The notes under the pieces were generated by a model. That model did no database searches. It saw nothing but the letters and a program-made list of their open reading frames with translations, and had not been told where the DNA came from. From Enoplolaimus lenunculus (Eukaryota > Nematoda > Enoplea > Enoplida > Thoracostomopsidae): DNA of 64,000 bases. The position numbers and the translations under genes were made by a program. The stretch spans positions 113,700 to 177,699 of the forward strand of contig JASANG010002124.1 in the NCBI GenBank assembly GCA_030248215.1, written 5' to 3'. This document shows positions 21,236-32,790 of the stretch, piece by piece. Within the stretch, counting starts at the first letter, position 1. Every line of letters begins with the position of its first letter.

Positions 21236-23044
21236 TTAGCGTTTGATAGCAACCGCTTCTTTAATGTTTGCCGGCAATTCTTTGTTCTTTGTATCCGGTA
21301 AATACTTATACGAAACCGCCGCGGATACAGCACAAATCACAGTGAGAATCATGTACAGCGCGGCTTCCCATACCTCACGCAACAAAACAACTTGTGGTGC
21401 GATCATTACTCCAAGCCTGGCAAACATATTGCAAACAGAATATGCAGTACTACGGGCTTCGGTGGGAAAAATTTCAGAAGTACACATATACACAGACTCC
21501 CAAATAGGGGTCATAACAAACCCTGACGCTAGCGCGAGAACAGTTATTGCTACTCGGCCAGCTCCAGTAACATTTATCGCGTACAGAATAGATATTGTTA
21601 GCGTCACGATGGCTATAGCAATTTGAGGGAATTGATGCATAACACGGCGATTAAATTGTGGCAAGGACGAGTCTACCAACCATAATAGTATGCTCGCACC
21701 GTTGTAGCCAAAATCCCTGAACAGCTGATTAATGTAAAAGTTACCGTCTAAATTTCGGCTATCAAACGAAATAGCGTAGCTGGTAAGCGCTACCGAGAAC
21801 CATAAGTAGCCCATCATGAATGTTTTAGTTGTCATTGCTCGCGAGCTTATCAAATCCCAAACAGCAATTTTGACACGTGTTTTAGAGGGTGACTGCGGTT
21901 CAGTGGCGTTTGCCGTTGCATCGATTTGAACGTCTCCTGGTGTATTTTGTTTTACCTCGGTGGCAGACGGTTTCGCCACCAATGTCTTAGCGCTATCGCG
22001 TTCCGAAATAGATACAACCGTTGTTACCAGTTTAGTGGTTATTTTGTCATCATTTTGCTGCGCGCTTACAGCGTCGTTGTATTGATTTTTACTACTTATT
22101 GCTGGAACGTGTCCTGCACATTTGAGCTCAACTGTTGTTTCGGTTTGTTTTGCGGTGCCGCATACTCCATTTATCCAATCAATTCTTGCTTGCGAACGCT
22201 TCGCAAGCTCTAGTTTTTCCAAATCTTGGCACCATTTTATACTTTCAGGAATTACAAACATTAACATTATCACTGCTGGCAAACTAAACAACGGCACAAT
22301 ACGTTGGGCTTGTCGCCAATTTTGAACCCAATAATGTAGGCCGATAACGATAAAACTTATAGGTAACTGGATTACTGTACATGCGAACATTCGCTGATTA
22401 GGTTTGATCATTTCCATGAAAAATACGTAGCCAGTAACAAGTTGTCCGCCGACAAAAATACCCGCAACAAACCGGAACACAGTCAACATAACTGGTGATG
22501 CCGCAAACGAAGATATTACGGAGGTAATAATTTGACCACTCATGAAAACAAGCGAAGTAGTTCTTCGACCAAACGAATCGGATACTTGGCCCATACTTAC
22601 AGCCCCGATTAAGACTCCAGCAAACTGAACAGTTGCAATCAACGCGGCTTGGTACGCATGATCACAAAGCAGCAAAAATTCCCATCGCGCCGAATAAAAC
22701 GGCGCTCTGAATTCAAGGAAGCTTACTTCCGAAGCACTAACCGAGTCATTGTTTACTTCGTTGAGAGTTGTATTGGCATTGCTCGACCTAGTGGCACAAC
22801 TGTAGTAGACGGAACAATTTTGGGACCATTCAGTTGCGGAATTTTCAACAGAGAGATCGGAATCCTGCGACAAATTGCTAACCTTTGTTACACACCGCCA
22901 GTCTGGAGTCATATTTGCGTATAGCGGAAATCCCATAATTGAGGATACGCAAAAAGCGGCAAAAAACTGCAACGATATAATTACGATGCATTCGAATCTG
23001 GTGAATTTTAAAGTTTTAAAATAATATGTAATCGTGTTGAACAT
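21236..23044 (-). CDS. SLC22-like organic ion transporter (MFS), intronless, 602 aa
   Basis: Twelve-helix major facilitator of the plasma membrane, most like SLC22 carriers of organic cations, anions or carnitine; the substrate cannot be read from sequence. Visible marks: TM1 at about residues 19-40 followed by NMTPDWRC, a large extracellular loop (about 45-120) with NxS/T sites and many Ser, then WEFLLLCD before TM2, the MFS loop 2-3 motif GQVSDSFGRR (152-161), and the end-of-TM6 motif PESIKWC (276-282; usually PESPRW). A Ser/Thr/Lys-rich cytoplasmic loop of roughly 110 residues (about 285-395) is longer than usual. TM7-12 follow, ending LPDTKNKELP. The ATG at 23044 opens the domain directly. 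The gene is uninterrupted while its neighbours are intron-rich, so it may be an old retrocopy or belong to an intronless lineage. Confidence 0.9.
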   Translation of the reverse strand: MFNTITYYFKTLKFTRFECIVIISLQFFAAFCVSSIMGFPLYANMTPDWRCVTKVSNLSQDSDLSVENSATEWSQNCSVYYSCATRSSNANTTLNEVNNDSVSASEVSFLEFRAPFYSARWEFLLLCDHAYQAALIATVQFAGVLIGAVSMGQVSDSFGRRTTSLVFMSGQIITSVISSFAASPVMLTVFRFVAGIFVGGQLVTGYVFFMEMIKPNQRMFACTVIQLPISFIVIGLHYWVQNWRQAQRIVPLFSLPAVIMLMFVIPESIKWCQDLEKLELAKRSQARIDWINGVCGTAKQTETTVELKCAGHVPAISSKNQYNDAVSAQQNDDKITTKLVTTVVSISERDSAKTLVAKPSATEVKQNTPGDVQIDATANATEPQSPSKTRVKIAVWDLISSRAMTTKTFMMGYLWFSVALTSYAISFDSRNLDGNFYINQLFRDFGYNGASILLWLVDSSLPQFNRRVMHQFPQIAIAIVTLTISILYAINVTGAGRVAITVLALASGFVMTPIWESVYMCTSEIFPTEARSTAYSVCNMFARLGVMIAPQVVLLREVWEAALYMILTVICAVSAAVSYKYLPDTKNKELPANIKEAVAIKR

Positions 23045-24435
23045 ATTTTTCTAAGGTAAATGTATTGAATTCTAGTATCTATAAACAAAAGCCAGACGTT
23101 TATATGCCAGAGTTCACTTTCGTTTTAGACGGAGCATAGCTGGCATATATAGATTAATCTTAATGCTAAGCCTAAAACTAGTACGAACTAAAAACGGGAG
23201 ATTGTGAACTATGCAAAGAACTTACTTCACCAAACTTAAAATAACATAGAAAATTGTATAGGAGCATATGCGCAAACTTGGTGACGTAAAGGTTGGAATA
23301 AAAACAAAACTGCAATTTGATTATAAACATAAAAATTAAATTGGGATGAAATTTGAGCTTAAGCTGTAGCTCAGGATAATGTTTGATCCGAACTCCCACG
23401 TTTTAATTTGTGGCGGTTACGCCTCTGCCCTATTTTGTGAGCTGCAGCATCCAAATTGGTACGCACCTAAGCACGCACATTTGACAGTGATACCAAACAT
23501 TAGATAAGGAACTAATGCTGGAGTAATACTTAATACACATTTCTGGCTAACACGTTTTTGATTATTAACAATATGTTATCAGTAGCAAACAAATATTACA
23601 AAAATAACATTGAACAGATTAATAAATATTCTGGTCGCTTTGCGCAAATTGCTCTTCTTGCAATACATATTGCTGATATAAACGGAAAACGTTTCGAAAT
23701 CAGATCGGAATATTAAGTCAGATGATCATTGTATTAAAAAAAGAAATCAAAGCTTTCCAGTTTTTAAACAACTTGTCTTAAATTTTAGATAAAGTTTTTA
23801 ATTCCGACGGTGGCAATACTTTTCTGAATAAATTTTCAAATGCCTACTTTTTGCGTATATGGAAAAATTCGGTCCTTTCTGTTTTTAAACGACAACTACG
23901 TGTCGATAATGCGACAGCCAATTGACGCTTGTGGTATTTCACTGGGTATAGTAGTTGTCAAAGGGAGAATACTTATGTTCTTTGAACTGACAACTATATT
24001 GTAAAATTATTTTGCGTTGACAAATACTGATCGAATACATTTAGATGTGAAGTAATGTAGCACACCGGTTACCATAAGTTCAATTTGTGTTATCTGTTAT
24101 TTGTTGAAAAATGTTTGTTATTTTATATTATCGTTCGTTGATATATGGAGGGAATATGGCAGCATGATTGATTGCTTTAGTACCAGGTTAAGTGTTATTA
24201 GAACGTTTGCTATAGTAGGTACGTAGATACTCGCATTTGGAAGTAAACTAGGGTATTAAATTTTTATAAGTAATTTTTCATCAAAAATCTTTCTGAGAGG
24301 AAAATTTGTGCTGCAGGGACCTTATATTTTTTACTGAAAACCTTTCTGAGGGGAGAAATTGTGAGGTAGGAGGACCTTATAATTTTATCATTGAAAATTT
24401 CCTAAAGAGAAAAATTGTAAGGTGTTACCATTTTA
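23045..24435. other. intergenic stretch, no gene recognised
   Basis: Upstream of the SLC22-like gene. Mostly unique AT-rich DNA. 24260-24427 holds diverged tandem copies of about 65-70 bp with AAATTTTT and GACCTTATAATTTT-like blocks, resembling the inverse of 37985-38200. No promoter element can be assigned with confidence. Confidence 0.5.
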
Positions 24436-24984
24436 GGCCAATGGCCAAACTTATGACCAGGAGTGCAGCGCAATAACTCCTGTATGATGGCCAGATTTTC
24501 CGCTGTTTTGGTAGGAAAGTTAAGCATAAGAGTGGCTAGGAAACTGGAAAATTCAAACCCCTAGATATTCCCATGTTTGGTAGGAAATATTAGAGGTGCA
24601 GGCGAGGTTCGGAAAACTGAAAAACTGGAAAAGTTAAACGTATAGGGTTTCTCTAAATCTGGTTGAGAGGGAACATTTTGGTTGATAGTTCAGAAAACGA
24701 AAAAAACTGGAAAATTTTAATGCATAGGTTTCCCTTGGTTAATAAGAAAAATCTGAATCATAGGTTTTGGTTGGAAAACGAGGAAATTGAAACGCCTAGA
24801 TTTACCCTGGGTTGGTAAGGAATATCTGAAGCACTGGTTTTGGTTGGAAAACGGGAAAAGTGGAAAATTTAAACGCCTAGATTTTCGTTTGGTTGCTAGG
24901 AAAAATCTGAAGCATAGGGTTTGGTTGGAAAACGGGGAAATTGAAACGCCTAGATTTACCCTGGGTTGGTAACGAAAATCTAAA

Positions 24985-25095
24985 ATAGCTGAGTGGTGAT
25001 GGTATACGCCTCCCACTCCAGTCACTGGAGTTCGAATCCTAGCATAAAAGTAGGTCTCAGGGGAAACAGAAAATATTCATGTGTGAAAGGGTTAA
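24985..25095 (+). repeat. tRNA-derived SINE-like repeat inside C1
   Basis: ATAGCTGAGTGGTGATGG (A-box-like), CGCCTCCCA, GGAGTTCGAATCC (B-box-like), then GAAAATATTCATGTGTGAAA and GGGTTAA. The same layout as the minus-strand copy at 17745-17960. Confidence 0.6.
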
Positions 25096-25286
25096 TATCA
25101 GAAAACATTAATTCACTCTCAGTTGAGTTAATTCTAGCTGTAAGTTGAGTTGACTCTGGGTGAGTTGATTGATTAACTCAGAATGAATTGAATCAACTCA
25201 AGATTCTGAGTTGTGAGAGTCCTAACTCAGACTGAGTGAATTAACTCATTCTGAGTTAAAATCAACTCACTGAAATTTACAGTGTA
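25096..25286. mobile_element. GAGTT foldback MITE (H2) inside C1
   Basis: Repeated TGAGTTGA / TCAACTCA motifs arranged as two inverted halves, ending TTTACAGTG followed by TA like H1. It sits next to the SINE-like repeat in the centre of C1 and so is probably younger than C1. Confidence 0.7.
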
Positions 25287-26436
25287 CGAAAAATCTGAAG
25301 CATAGGTTTTGGTTGGAAAACGGGAAAATTTTATTTTATTTCAGTAAGATTAATGCCAGATTTATGCATTTTAATTTTATCGTTGTTCGTAATCATGCGT
25401 AAATGATTGGTTTTTTTATATACAAGTAGTAGAATATTATAGCAAATGCGTATTCATTGCCCAGTGTCCAATGCGATCGCATGCAAAATTTTACCAAGCG
25501 TAAGAAGATAGAAATAAATTTACATAAGGGTACAATGTTGCAATAGAAAATATTTACGGCTAAAATTATTCACGGCTAAAATTGCTCAAACTGGTAAAAA
25601 ATTTTGCTGGAGCCATACTGCAGTCATAGTGTCTTATTGATAAAATGCGTATCTCGTAAGTTACGCTTCAGATTTTTAGCACCAAAATAAGGGAAATCTA
25701 GGCGTTTGAATTTTCCACTTTTCCCGTTTCCCAAATAAATTTCACGCTTCAGATGTTTCCCTACCAATCCTGGGAATATACCTATATGCGTTTGAATTTC
25801 CTACCAAACCGGAAGAATTCTGGCGTCGGAATTTTCCTCTTTCATTTTCCAGACAAAACTTGCGCTTTAGATTTTCCCTACCAACCCAGGAATAATGTAA
25901 GCGTTTAAATTTAACACTTTTCACTTTTTACAAACAAACTTTACATTATAGATTTTCCCTACCAAACCTGGAATATTTATGCGTTTGAATTTGCTGCCAA
26001 CCCAGAAAAATTTCAGTCGTTGGAATTTTCCACTTTTTCCATTTTCTAAACGAAACCTATATACTTCAGATATTCCCTACCAAACCAGGGTAAATCTGGG
26101 CGTTTAAATTTTCCACTTTTCCCGTTTTCCATACAAACTTTACACTACAGATTTTCCCTACCGAACCAGGAAATATAGAAACTTATTAATTCTCCACTTT
26201 TCCAGAAACACCTATGCCTGTGATTTTTCTACCATACCAGTACAAAATCAGGCCTTCATACATCACTGGCAGCGCTGCACTACTGGTCATAAATTTTACA
26301 CCATGGAAAACTTGAAGCCCCCCCTGTCCGATACTTGGGCCCCATTCTATCACACAAAAATTTCTAACGGGGCTTACGGCCACCCGCCACCCTCTGGATC
26401 CCCTAGCGCCCGCCTTCTCAGCAGACAGAATTAATA

Positions 26437-26560
26437 GACCAGGCTTAAATTTTAGACTAAATTTTTGCTTAGGCTTAGGCTAAGCTTTGTTTTAGATTTG
26501 TGTTTATTACGATGAGGAGGCGTTAACTTAGGAATATGTTTTGGTTGTTACATTGCTAAT
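26437..26560 (+). repeat. GGCC-family interior fragment (TTAGGC-type, B5)
   Basis: GACCAGGCTTAAATTTTAGAC, then TTGCTTAGGCTTAGGC and TTAGGAATATG, in the same order as in B1-B4. No paired ends were found, so it is called a fragment. Confidence 0.45.
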
Positions 26561-26785
26561 GTAGTATTGGACCAAATCTTCAGGAACCGATTTAGTCTAA
26601 ATAAAATATCGGAACATAATGCCGATTTGGCTCTTCACAACGCCCCCTGATATTTCAATTAAATTTCAATTTTTTAAAACTTGAATATGAATATATACTT
26701 TCACTTATTGTGATCTTTACAAGGACCACAGCGGAACCAAAAATGTATTTACAACAGGACCCATGTAGTGAAGAGCTCCCTTCCA

Positions 26786-27445
26786 AAATCCGCGAATATT
26801 ACCCGGGAAATTGGGATTTTGGGAAATTCGAATATTACCCGGGAAATTGGGATTTTGGACGCAGCGTTTTTCTCTCGGGATTTTGGGCGCAGCGTTTTTC
26901 GCTCGGGATTTTGGGAAATTGGGATTTTGGGCGCAAAGTTTTTCGCTCGTGATTTTGGGAAATTGGGATTTTGGGCGCAGCGCTTTACGCTTGGGATTTT
27001 GGAAATTGGGATTTTGGGCGCAGCGCTTTTCGCTCGTGATTTTGGGAAACTGGATTTTGGGAAATTGGGATTTTGGGCGCAGCGCTTTTCGCTAAATTGG
27101 GATTTTGGGCGCAGCGCTGTTCGCTCGGGCTTTTGGGAAATTGGGATTTTGGGCGCAGTGGTTTTCGCTCGGGATTGCGTTTTTCGCTCAGGAATTTGGG
27201 AAATTGGGATTTTGGGAAATTGTGATTTTGGAAAATTGGGATATTACCAGGGAAATTGGGATTTTGGGAAATAGGGATATTGCCAAGGAAATTGGGTTTT
27301 GGGAAATAGGGATATTGCCAAGGAAATTGGGATTTTGGGCCCTGCGTTATTCGCTCGGGATTTTGGAAATTGGGATTCTTGAAGTTAGGATATAACCCGG
27401 AAAATTGGGATTTTGGGCGCAGCGTTTTTCGCTCGGCATATTTAG
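26786..27445. repeat. minisatellite, GGGATTTTGGG / GCGCAGCGTTTTTCGCTC unit
   Basis: About 660 bp of tandem copies built from two modules: GGGAAATTGGGATTTTGGG and GCGCAGCGTTTTTCGCTCGG. The frames over it, on both strands, are low-complexity products of the repeat. A shorter relative with TTACCCGGG modules is at 28240-28350. Confidence 0.9.
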
Positions 27446-27819
27446 GACTTTGGAGCAATAAAATTTCGGTATCCCCTCACTTAACGGGTGGGGTGAAATT
27501 GTTCGTTTCTACTATTTAACATATGTTAGCCGTAATTTTATTTTACGTTGCTCATATAATTTAAATGATATGTTGAGTTTTCCCTTTGAAAAATTAGGTT
27601 ACCTTTCGTAAACCAAATCCAGGCAACGCCCCTTTTCGGAATGCACTATTTGTGGTATAATTTTAAGAATACACAATAACTGTGTTTAATATAATTTCAA
27701 TATAGACGTAAATTGCCTATTGGGTGGGGGTCGGAGGGGCACAACACCTTTGAGAACACAATAAAAAACAACTTCCCGAGATAAAACCTTCCATCCTCAA
27801 CATAGACTCCGTTTTAAAT

Positions 27820-27960
27820 TACGTTCTCGGGGGGGGGGCGGGCTACCGCCCCCCTTAACCCCCGCAATTTTAAGGGACCCTAAGCAGGATGGGGGGCCAG
27901 CACCCCCAAACCCCCAGCACTAAGCGGTTCTCACACTTAAGCTGCACAGACACAGTCGAA
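27820..27960. repeat. C/G-tract repeat (GGGCTACCGCCCC type)
   Basis: GGGGGGGGG tract, GGGCTACCGCCCCCC and CCCCCAGCACTAAGCG. Related stretches occur at 52470-52560 and 57160-57235, each with a tract of G or C and a CTTAG(T/C)G motif, so it is a dispersed repeat rather than chance composition. Confidence 0.55.
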
Positions 27961-28239
27961 AAATTTTACCAAACAATTAATTGCTTTGCGCGGGGGTTTG
28001 GGTGTTGACAGCCCATTGAAAACGCAATTAATAAAAATCTTTTTTTTGTGAGAGCAAGTTTCTCAAGTGCGGGAGAATCAAATGTACCAATATGGCTAAA
28101 AAGGGGCAAAGCCTTCTTGCATCCGTATGTCTATGGTGCCGTCAAGCCTACGCCCGACCCGAAGTATACACCTTAACTTTTTCCAGGATATTTGGATTTC
28201 ACAAGGAAAATTGGCAAATGACACGTGATACTGCTGGTT

Positions 28240-28350
28240 TGGGAAATTACGATATTACCCGGGATATTGCAATTTTGGGTAACTGGGATGTTACCCGGGA
28301 AATAGGATTTTGGGAATTTGGGATATTACCTGGGAAATTGGGAGGGACCT
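28240..28350. repeat. short minisatellite related to 26786-27445
   Basis: Four or five copies of a unit with GATATTACCCGGGA and ATTTTGGG(A/T)A. It shares the GGGAAATTGGGATTTTGG theme with the larger array 1 kb to the left. Confidence 0.7.
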
Positions 28351-28524
28351 GTTCTATACATGTGCCTACAACAGTTCAAAATGTATATTGTTTTGATATA
28401 TACTGTGTAAATGCGACACGCTTAGTTGAATTGTGTCGTTTTTAATTTCATGACACAAATGTAGGAGGAAACTTTTTGTGTAACAACCAAACTTTTTGAA
28501 TCAATTTTGTGTTATTTCTCTCTC

Positions 28525-28801
28525 AGGTGAGGAGGCTGCGGCTTCCTTGAACCTTCCGCATTTTGCAAGTAGACTATGCAGGGTGAACTGTCTCCCCAAA
28601 CCAAACGCTAAGCTGTTCAATATTCAGACATCTAGAATCGCTGAGAAAGTACTTTTGGGCTATTTGGTGCATGAGATGAAAGTCGCTTTAGCGTGGGGGT
28701 TTGAATTCAAAAGTTATGATCTCATGAGTTCTGTGTCCATGGGAAATTCAAATGTGCCGTTTACAGATTTCCAGATTTGCAAGCTAGCCATTACTAATTA
28801 G
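28525..28801 (+). other. candidate last exon, unrecognised
   Basis: A strong acceptor-like tract (TTATTTCTCTCTCAG) is followed by an open frame of about 92 codons to a TAG stop at 28799-28801, reading GEEAAASLNLPHFAS onwards and FEFKSYDLMSS near the end. Base composition is richer in G and C than the flanks. I see no known domain and no matching upstream exon, so it may be chance. Confidence 0.25.
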
Positions 28802-29308
28802 CATTATACTCAGTTACGCTTGGCGTCTTAAATATTAAATCAAGAGCGATCAGAATTTAAAATGACTCCCAGTATGTAAAATCTCGGACCGCAATTTGGT
28901 ATTGCAGATTTTGTTTCTTGAAAAGGTAATAAATTTAGTGCTTGACGATGAGTATTCGATGCAAATTTTTCACTGGGCTAATTTTGAGATAATTTATTAC
29001 GAAGTCATTATTCCAATAAATATCAAGCTAAACTGAAGTTTTTTAGTTTTGGCATGTTTTAAGAAATCAAAATTTTAAATCATCATGGAATTATAAAGAA
29101 ATGCGGTTCAATATTTCAACTCAAGTTTGACTGCAGATTTTCTTTTCGTCAGCTCCAGCTACTTTAACAGTGAAACAACGCAAATATTTCAAAAAATGTT
29201 AACACAATACGATTTCGGATATCCGGATATCCGGGTACACGTTTCTTTTCGGATACCTATCCGGACGTTTTTCATATCCGGATATCCGCGGTTCATCTAT
29301 ACCATGGA

Positions 29309-29476
29309 GGTCAAGCATGTAGCAAACCCGGAACGAAACGATAGTTCTCAACAAGTCAATTAAGCGTATTCCTAAGCTTAAGCCTAGGCATAAGCAACAA
29401 AATGCAATCTAGAATCTAAACCTACTCTTTTATAGACACACCAGAAACCTGGAAGCCCCTTAAAGTAACATGGGCC
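29309..29476 (-). mobile_element. GGCC-ended element (B8)
   Basis: Left end GGTCAAGCATGTAGC, CCTAAGCTTAAGCCTAGGC inside, right end GTAACATGGGCC. Flanks ACCATGGA and GCCATGCG share only CCATG, so the duplication is doubtful, but the ends and the interior fit the family. Confidence 0.55.
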
Positions 29477-30774
29477 GCCATGCGGATCCCTCTTTCAATA
29501 CACGGACACGCCTTGGCTCAACCGAAGTCAATGGTTCTTGGTTCACGTGCGTTTATGTTTATAATCAAGTATACATTCACGTGGAATTGATTATAATTCA
29601 CGTGAACCATTGAACACTGCATCGTTTGTTTTCATTTTTCAATGAAAAAAGACTATTTTTTTCGCAATGACTTGTTTTGTTCAAATTTGTGGCACGACTG
29701 TGCGACTGTTTTTATAGTTTTACAATCTATAAACTCATAAACTCATCGTTCTTATCGGTCGGTTTTAATTATCTACAAAGCGTTGTAGTTTGTATTTCAA
29801 GATTTAGTAAACCTTTGAAACAAAATTTCTAAACGCTTTAATCACGTAGATACATTAAATTTTAAATCAATCAGGGTTCATATGACATAATAATCATTGT
29901 GCAACGGGAGTTGAAAAATACTGGAGAGCCGGGCGGCAACAAAATTTGCCAGAGCCAGAGGCGACGCAAAAGTAGGCAGTAAAAAATTATAGTTTAATTT
30001 GCAAATATTAGCAAATATCGGAATCAAGCTGTTTAAATATTTTGGTTTAAACTTATTTTTAACTAAACCTCGTCAATTGTTTCCTGAAAATTGTACCAAA
30101 AGTAATATAAATCGAAGCGCACCAAATCAATAAATCGTTTCGTACTGTGTCACTGGCTAAATTGCCGGAACCACTGCCACAATTTCTACCGGAGCGGGAG
30201 CCGGACCTCGATTGGGCAGACCTCAGGTATATTCCTATCTTTGGATTGCCGGATTATTCTGAAAGGTGCGGCACAATGTTCTACACAGAAGAGGGTTACC
30301 ATAAAAAGTTTTGGTTTGTTCTGATGTTTCTGTTGCGGATAACAACACATCGTATTTAATATACGTTTTGAGTTATATTTATAATTAGAAAATGTAAATT
30401 GCAGACAAGATTAATGAGTCCACGTGAAATGTGCGCAAACTTCACGTGAATGTGCTGGCGATCTCAGTTGGACTTTGGATCAGAGAACGTGAATGATGCT
30501 CGGTGGGGGTAAAGGGTACATTTTTTAATGCAGCTTTGGCTGGCTTTCATGTTTACTCTATCGTCGTATAGTCATTGTACTGAAATAGACGCATTTTGTT
30601 TTCATACAACACTTCTCTGTTAATAACTGTACAGACAGAAATATTAAATGCCAGGATCTTCGTGGGTGATAGCGGTGGTAAACGTGTCTCTGTAACTGTT
30701 GCAGAGGTGCTAAATTGTTTACCGGAACATTGCTTGTATCGAATCTCAGATTGGTGGACAAAGTGTATAACGCA

Positions 30775-30990
30775 ATTCTGTGGGTTACTCTACGACAATT
30801 CGTCGCCCGACAACTTCTTCACATAACAGTATCCTAAAGCCTTTGAATAAATGTACGCATAATGCTAAGTGTAATTCTGAAGCCTAATCATACCATAATG
30901 ATGACCGACGAATTTTTGAGTCGATGACATTTCGGATTACAATTTGATGGGTGACGAGTTATCGGGTGACGAATTGTTATCTTCCGTGGG
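30775..30990. repeat. GACGAGTTGTC-type short repeats
   Basis: TTCGTCGCCCGACAAC near 30790, then CCTAATCATACCATAATGATG leading into ATGGGTGACGAGTTATCGGG. The same motif set occurs at 36180-36275 and in part at 38640-38690, each next to a CCTAA-rich stretch, so it may be a further interior variant of the GGCC-ended family. Confidence 0.5.
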
Positions 30991-32479
30991 TATAGCTTTC
31001 ACCTCATGGATTGTAAAGTTGTGTGGGCTGACAAACGTTGTTATATCCGTTTATAAGAACTAAATCTTATTAGGCCATTATTCATCCTTGTATATATTCT
31101 CGAAGTAGAGGCTGTTTGCCTGGCCAAGCGCTGTATGAATGATTTTTTACTCTGAATTTTAACAGTGTTTATTGAGTCGGTTAATAGGTTTAGGCTTGAG
31201 TTTAACCTATTTCAAAATAGGTTAAATGCAATTGCTGTATTTAATTTTCGAACAAACGGAAAACAGGATCCCTCACAATATGAAACAGTTTGCTGTTAAA
31301 CAGTCGAGTTGAATTCGACAATTTTTGTAAGCATTTGGATTGGAAGAAAATTCTAATGCATAAATTTAAATATGGATGGGTGTTTCATTGCCAAGTTTCG
31401 ATTGCCTACGTATCTTTATGTGACCGTTCGTTTGCTCGATTGTTCTCTTTCGGACGAATAATATATTACCATTGTGACTGCCGCTGAAATTCATTTTAGT
31501 TCTGCAGTTGCTGAATCGGTTATTATAGAACTTTAACCACTTTTCTTAAACTATTTAAATATTTATACTAAATGCTGCATTCATTATCTGAAGTGATTGT
31601 TTGCACTTCAATCGTATATATTTTGAATTGGATGATATTTGCTTGAGATTGTATTTAGAATTAATATTGGCACCGATCCAAAGTATACTTAGCTCTGTAA
31701 ATTGTAGCGGCAGAATAGAGCAGTGACAGTTTAGTTGTTCTTGCTTTTTCCTTAAAGATTCTGATCTGCACTTTTGCTTGTCAGATTTTTAGATTGTGAT
31801 TTTCCAAGATACCCAAACTTGCATTATCTGACTGCAGATGAAGTTCCTTTAATTGTTACTGCAATACTATAGATGTCCCACTGATGGGACTTAGATGTAA
31901 TGTAGAACTGAATTTTATACAAATTTTTTTGTAGACAAATGCTTTGAAGTTACACTTACGGCCACAAAAAATGCCAACATTAGAGCTGCAAATGGGACTT
32001 GTCGTTTAAATCCCACGGGTGGGACTTCCGTACAGTATAATGAGATATGCTTGATTCAGTAAGGATACAATTCTCTGGTCTTTTTGGACCAAGCCAGTAT
32101 TTTGGCTAAAAGGTTTCGATTTTGAAAATTTTTTACATATTTATTTTTCATGACTTCTCCTGATCATTTTTATACCCAAATTGGAATTTTTGAAAATTAA
32201 TTTTTTTTCAGTCACAAGTCTTTTCCTTGAACCCGATCCCAAAATAGCAAAAATTTACACACTGTTTTAGATACATGGTTGCGAAAAGAATCCCTATGGA
32301 CATCTTCGTTCTTTATATAAATGTGGGTTTTGTAAGTACACAGGATAGCTAAAGAATGGGGCCAGTAATTGCTTATATTTTTTGTGCAAGCACGAGTCTT
32401 ACCCCGTTTCTTTAATGCACAACGCGAAGTAAGTTCAGTGTACTTAATTTGAGTTTGGACAGAATTATTAGAGTTAAAA

Positions 32480-32790
32480 TATTTAAAAATAAATACCCGG
32501 ACCCGGCTTTTCCTGGAAGAAAAACCTGAACCCGGACTCGGAATTTTTTAGGATGCAAACCGGGACCTGGATTTATTTTCTGGGCATACATCGAAATGTA
32601 GGTGCGGGATTTTAAAATCACTAAGCTAATTTTCAGTCCGCGAGTGTTTTGCATGGGCATTTTTGCAGTACCCGGAATGATTTGTTGTGAAAACCTGGAC
32701 CTGGAATTTATTGGAGCGAAAACCCGCACTCGAAATTTTTCGACGAAAACACCTGGAATACCCGGACCGGCATACAACTCTAAGAATAAC
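32480..32790. repeat. diverged tandem repeat rich in CCCGGACC / CTGGAATTT
   Basis: About six loosely spaced copies of a roughly 45-bp unit with CCCGGACCCGG, CCTGGACCTGGAATTTATT and AAAACC motifs. Long frames on both strands here are artefacts of the repeat. Confidence 0.6.

Larger units (their letters stand above)
24436..26341. mobile_element. GGCC-ended foldback element with inverted 90-bp arrays (C1)
   Basis: 1906-bp element. Both ends run inward from GGCC through ATGACCAGGAGTGCAGCGC (left) and its relative TATGACCAGTAGTGCAGCGC (right, inverted). Inside, a roughly 90-bp unit (GGTTGGTAGG, AAATCTGAAGCATAGG, GGAAAACGGGAAAAGTGGAA) is repeated forward in 24500-25010 and inverted in 25690-26260. 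Flanks CCATTTTA (24428-24435) and CCATTCTA (26342-26349) are an 8-bp duplication with one mismatch. The centre carries a SINE-like repeat and a GAGTT MITE. No transposase frame is present. Confidence 0.85.

Noticed and set aside
24436-26341. CRISPR-like array
   Set aside because: Units are about 90 bp, contiguous, diverged and inverted about a centre; there are no regular unique spacers.
26768-27458. Frames of 157-168 codons rich in Gly, Phe and Trp, or Pro and Gln
   Set aside because: Produced by the GGGATTTTGGG minisatellite in several frames at once.
30130-30230. Proline/glutamate-rich frame ending at a GT
   Set aside because: CCGGAGC-type repeat sequence with no acceptor and no partner exon.
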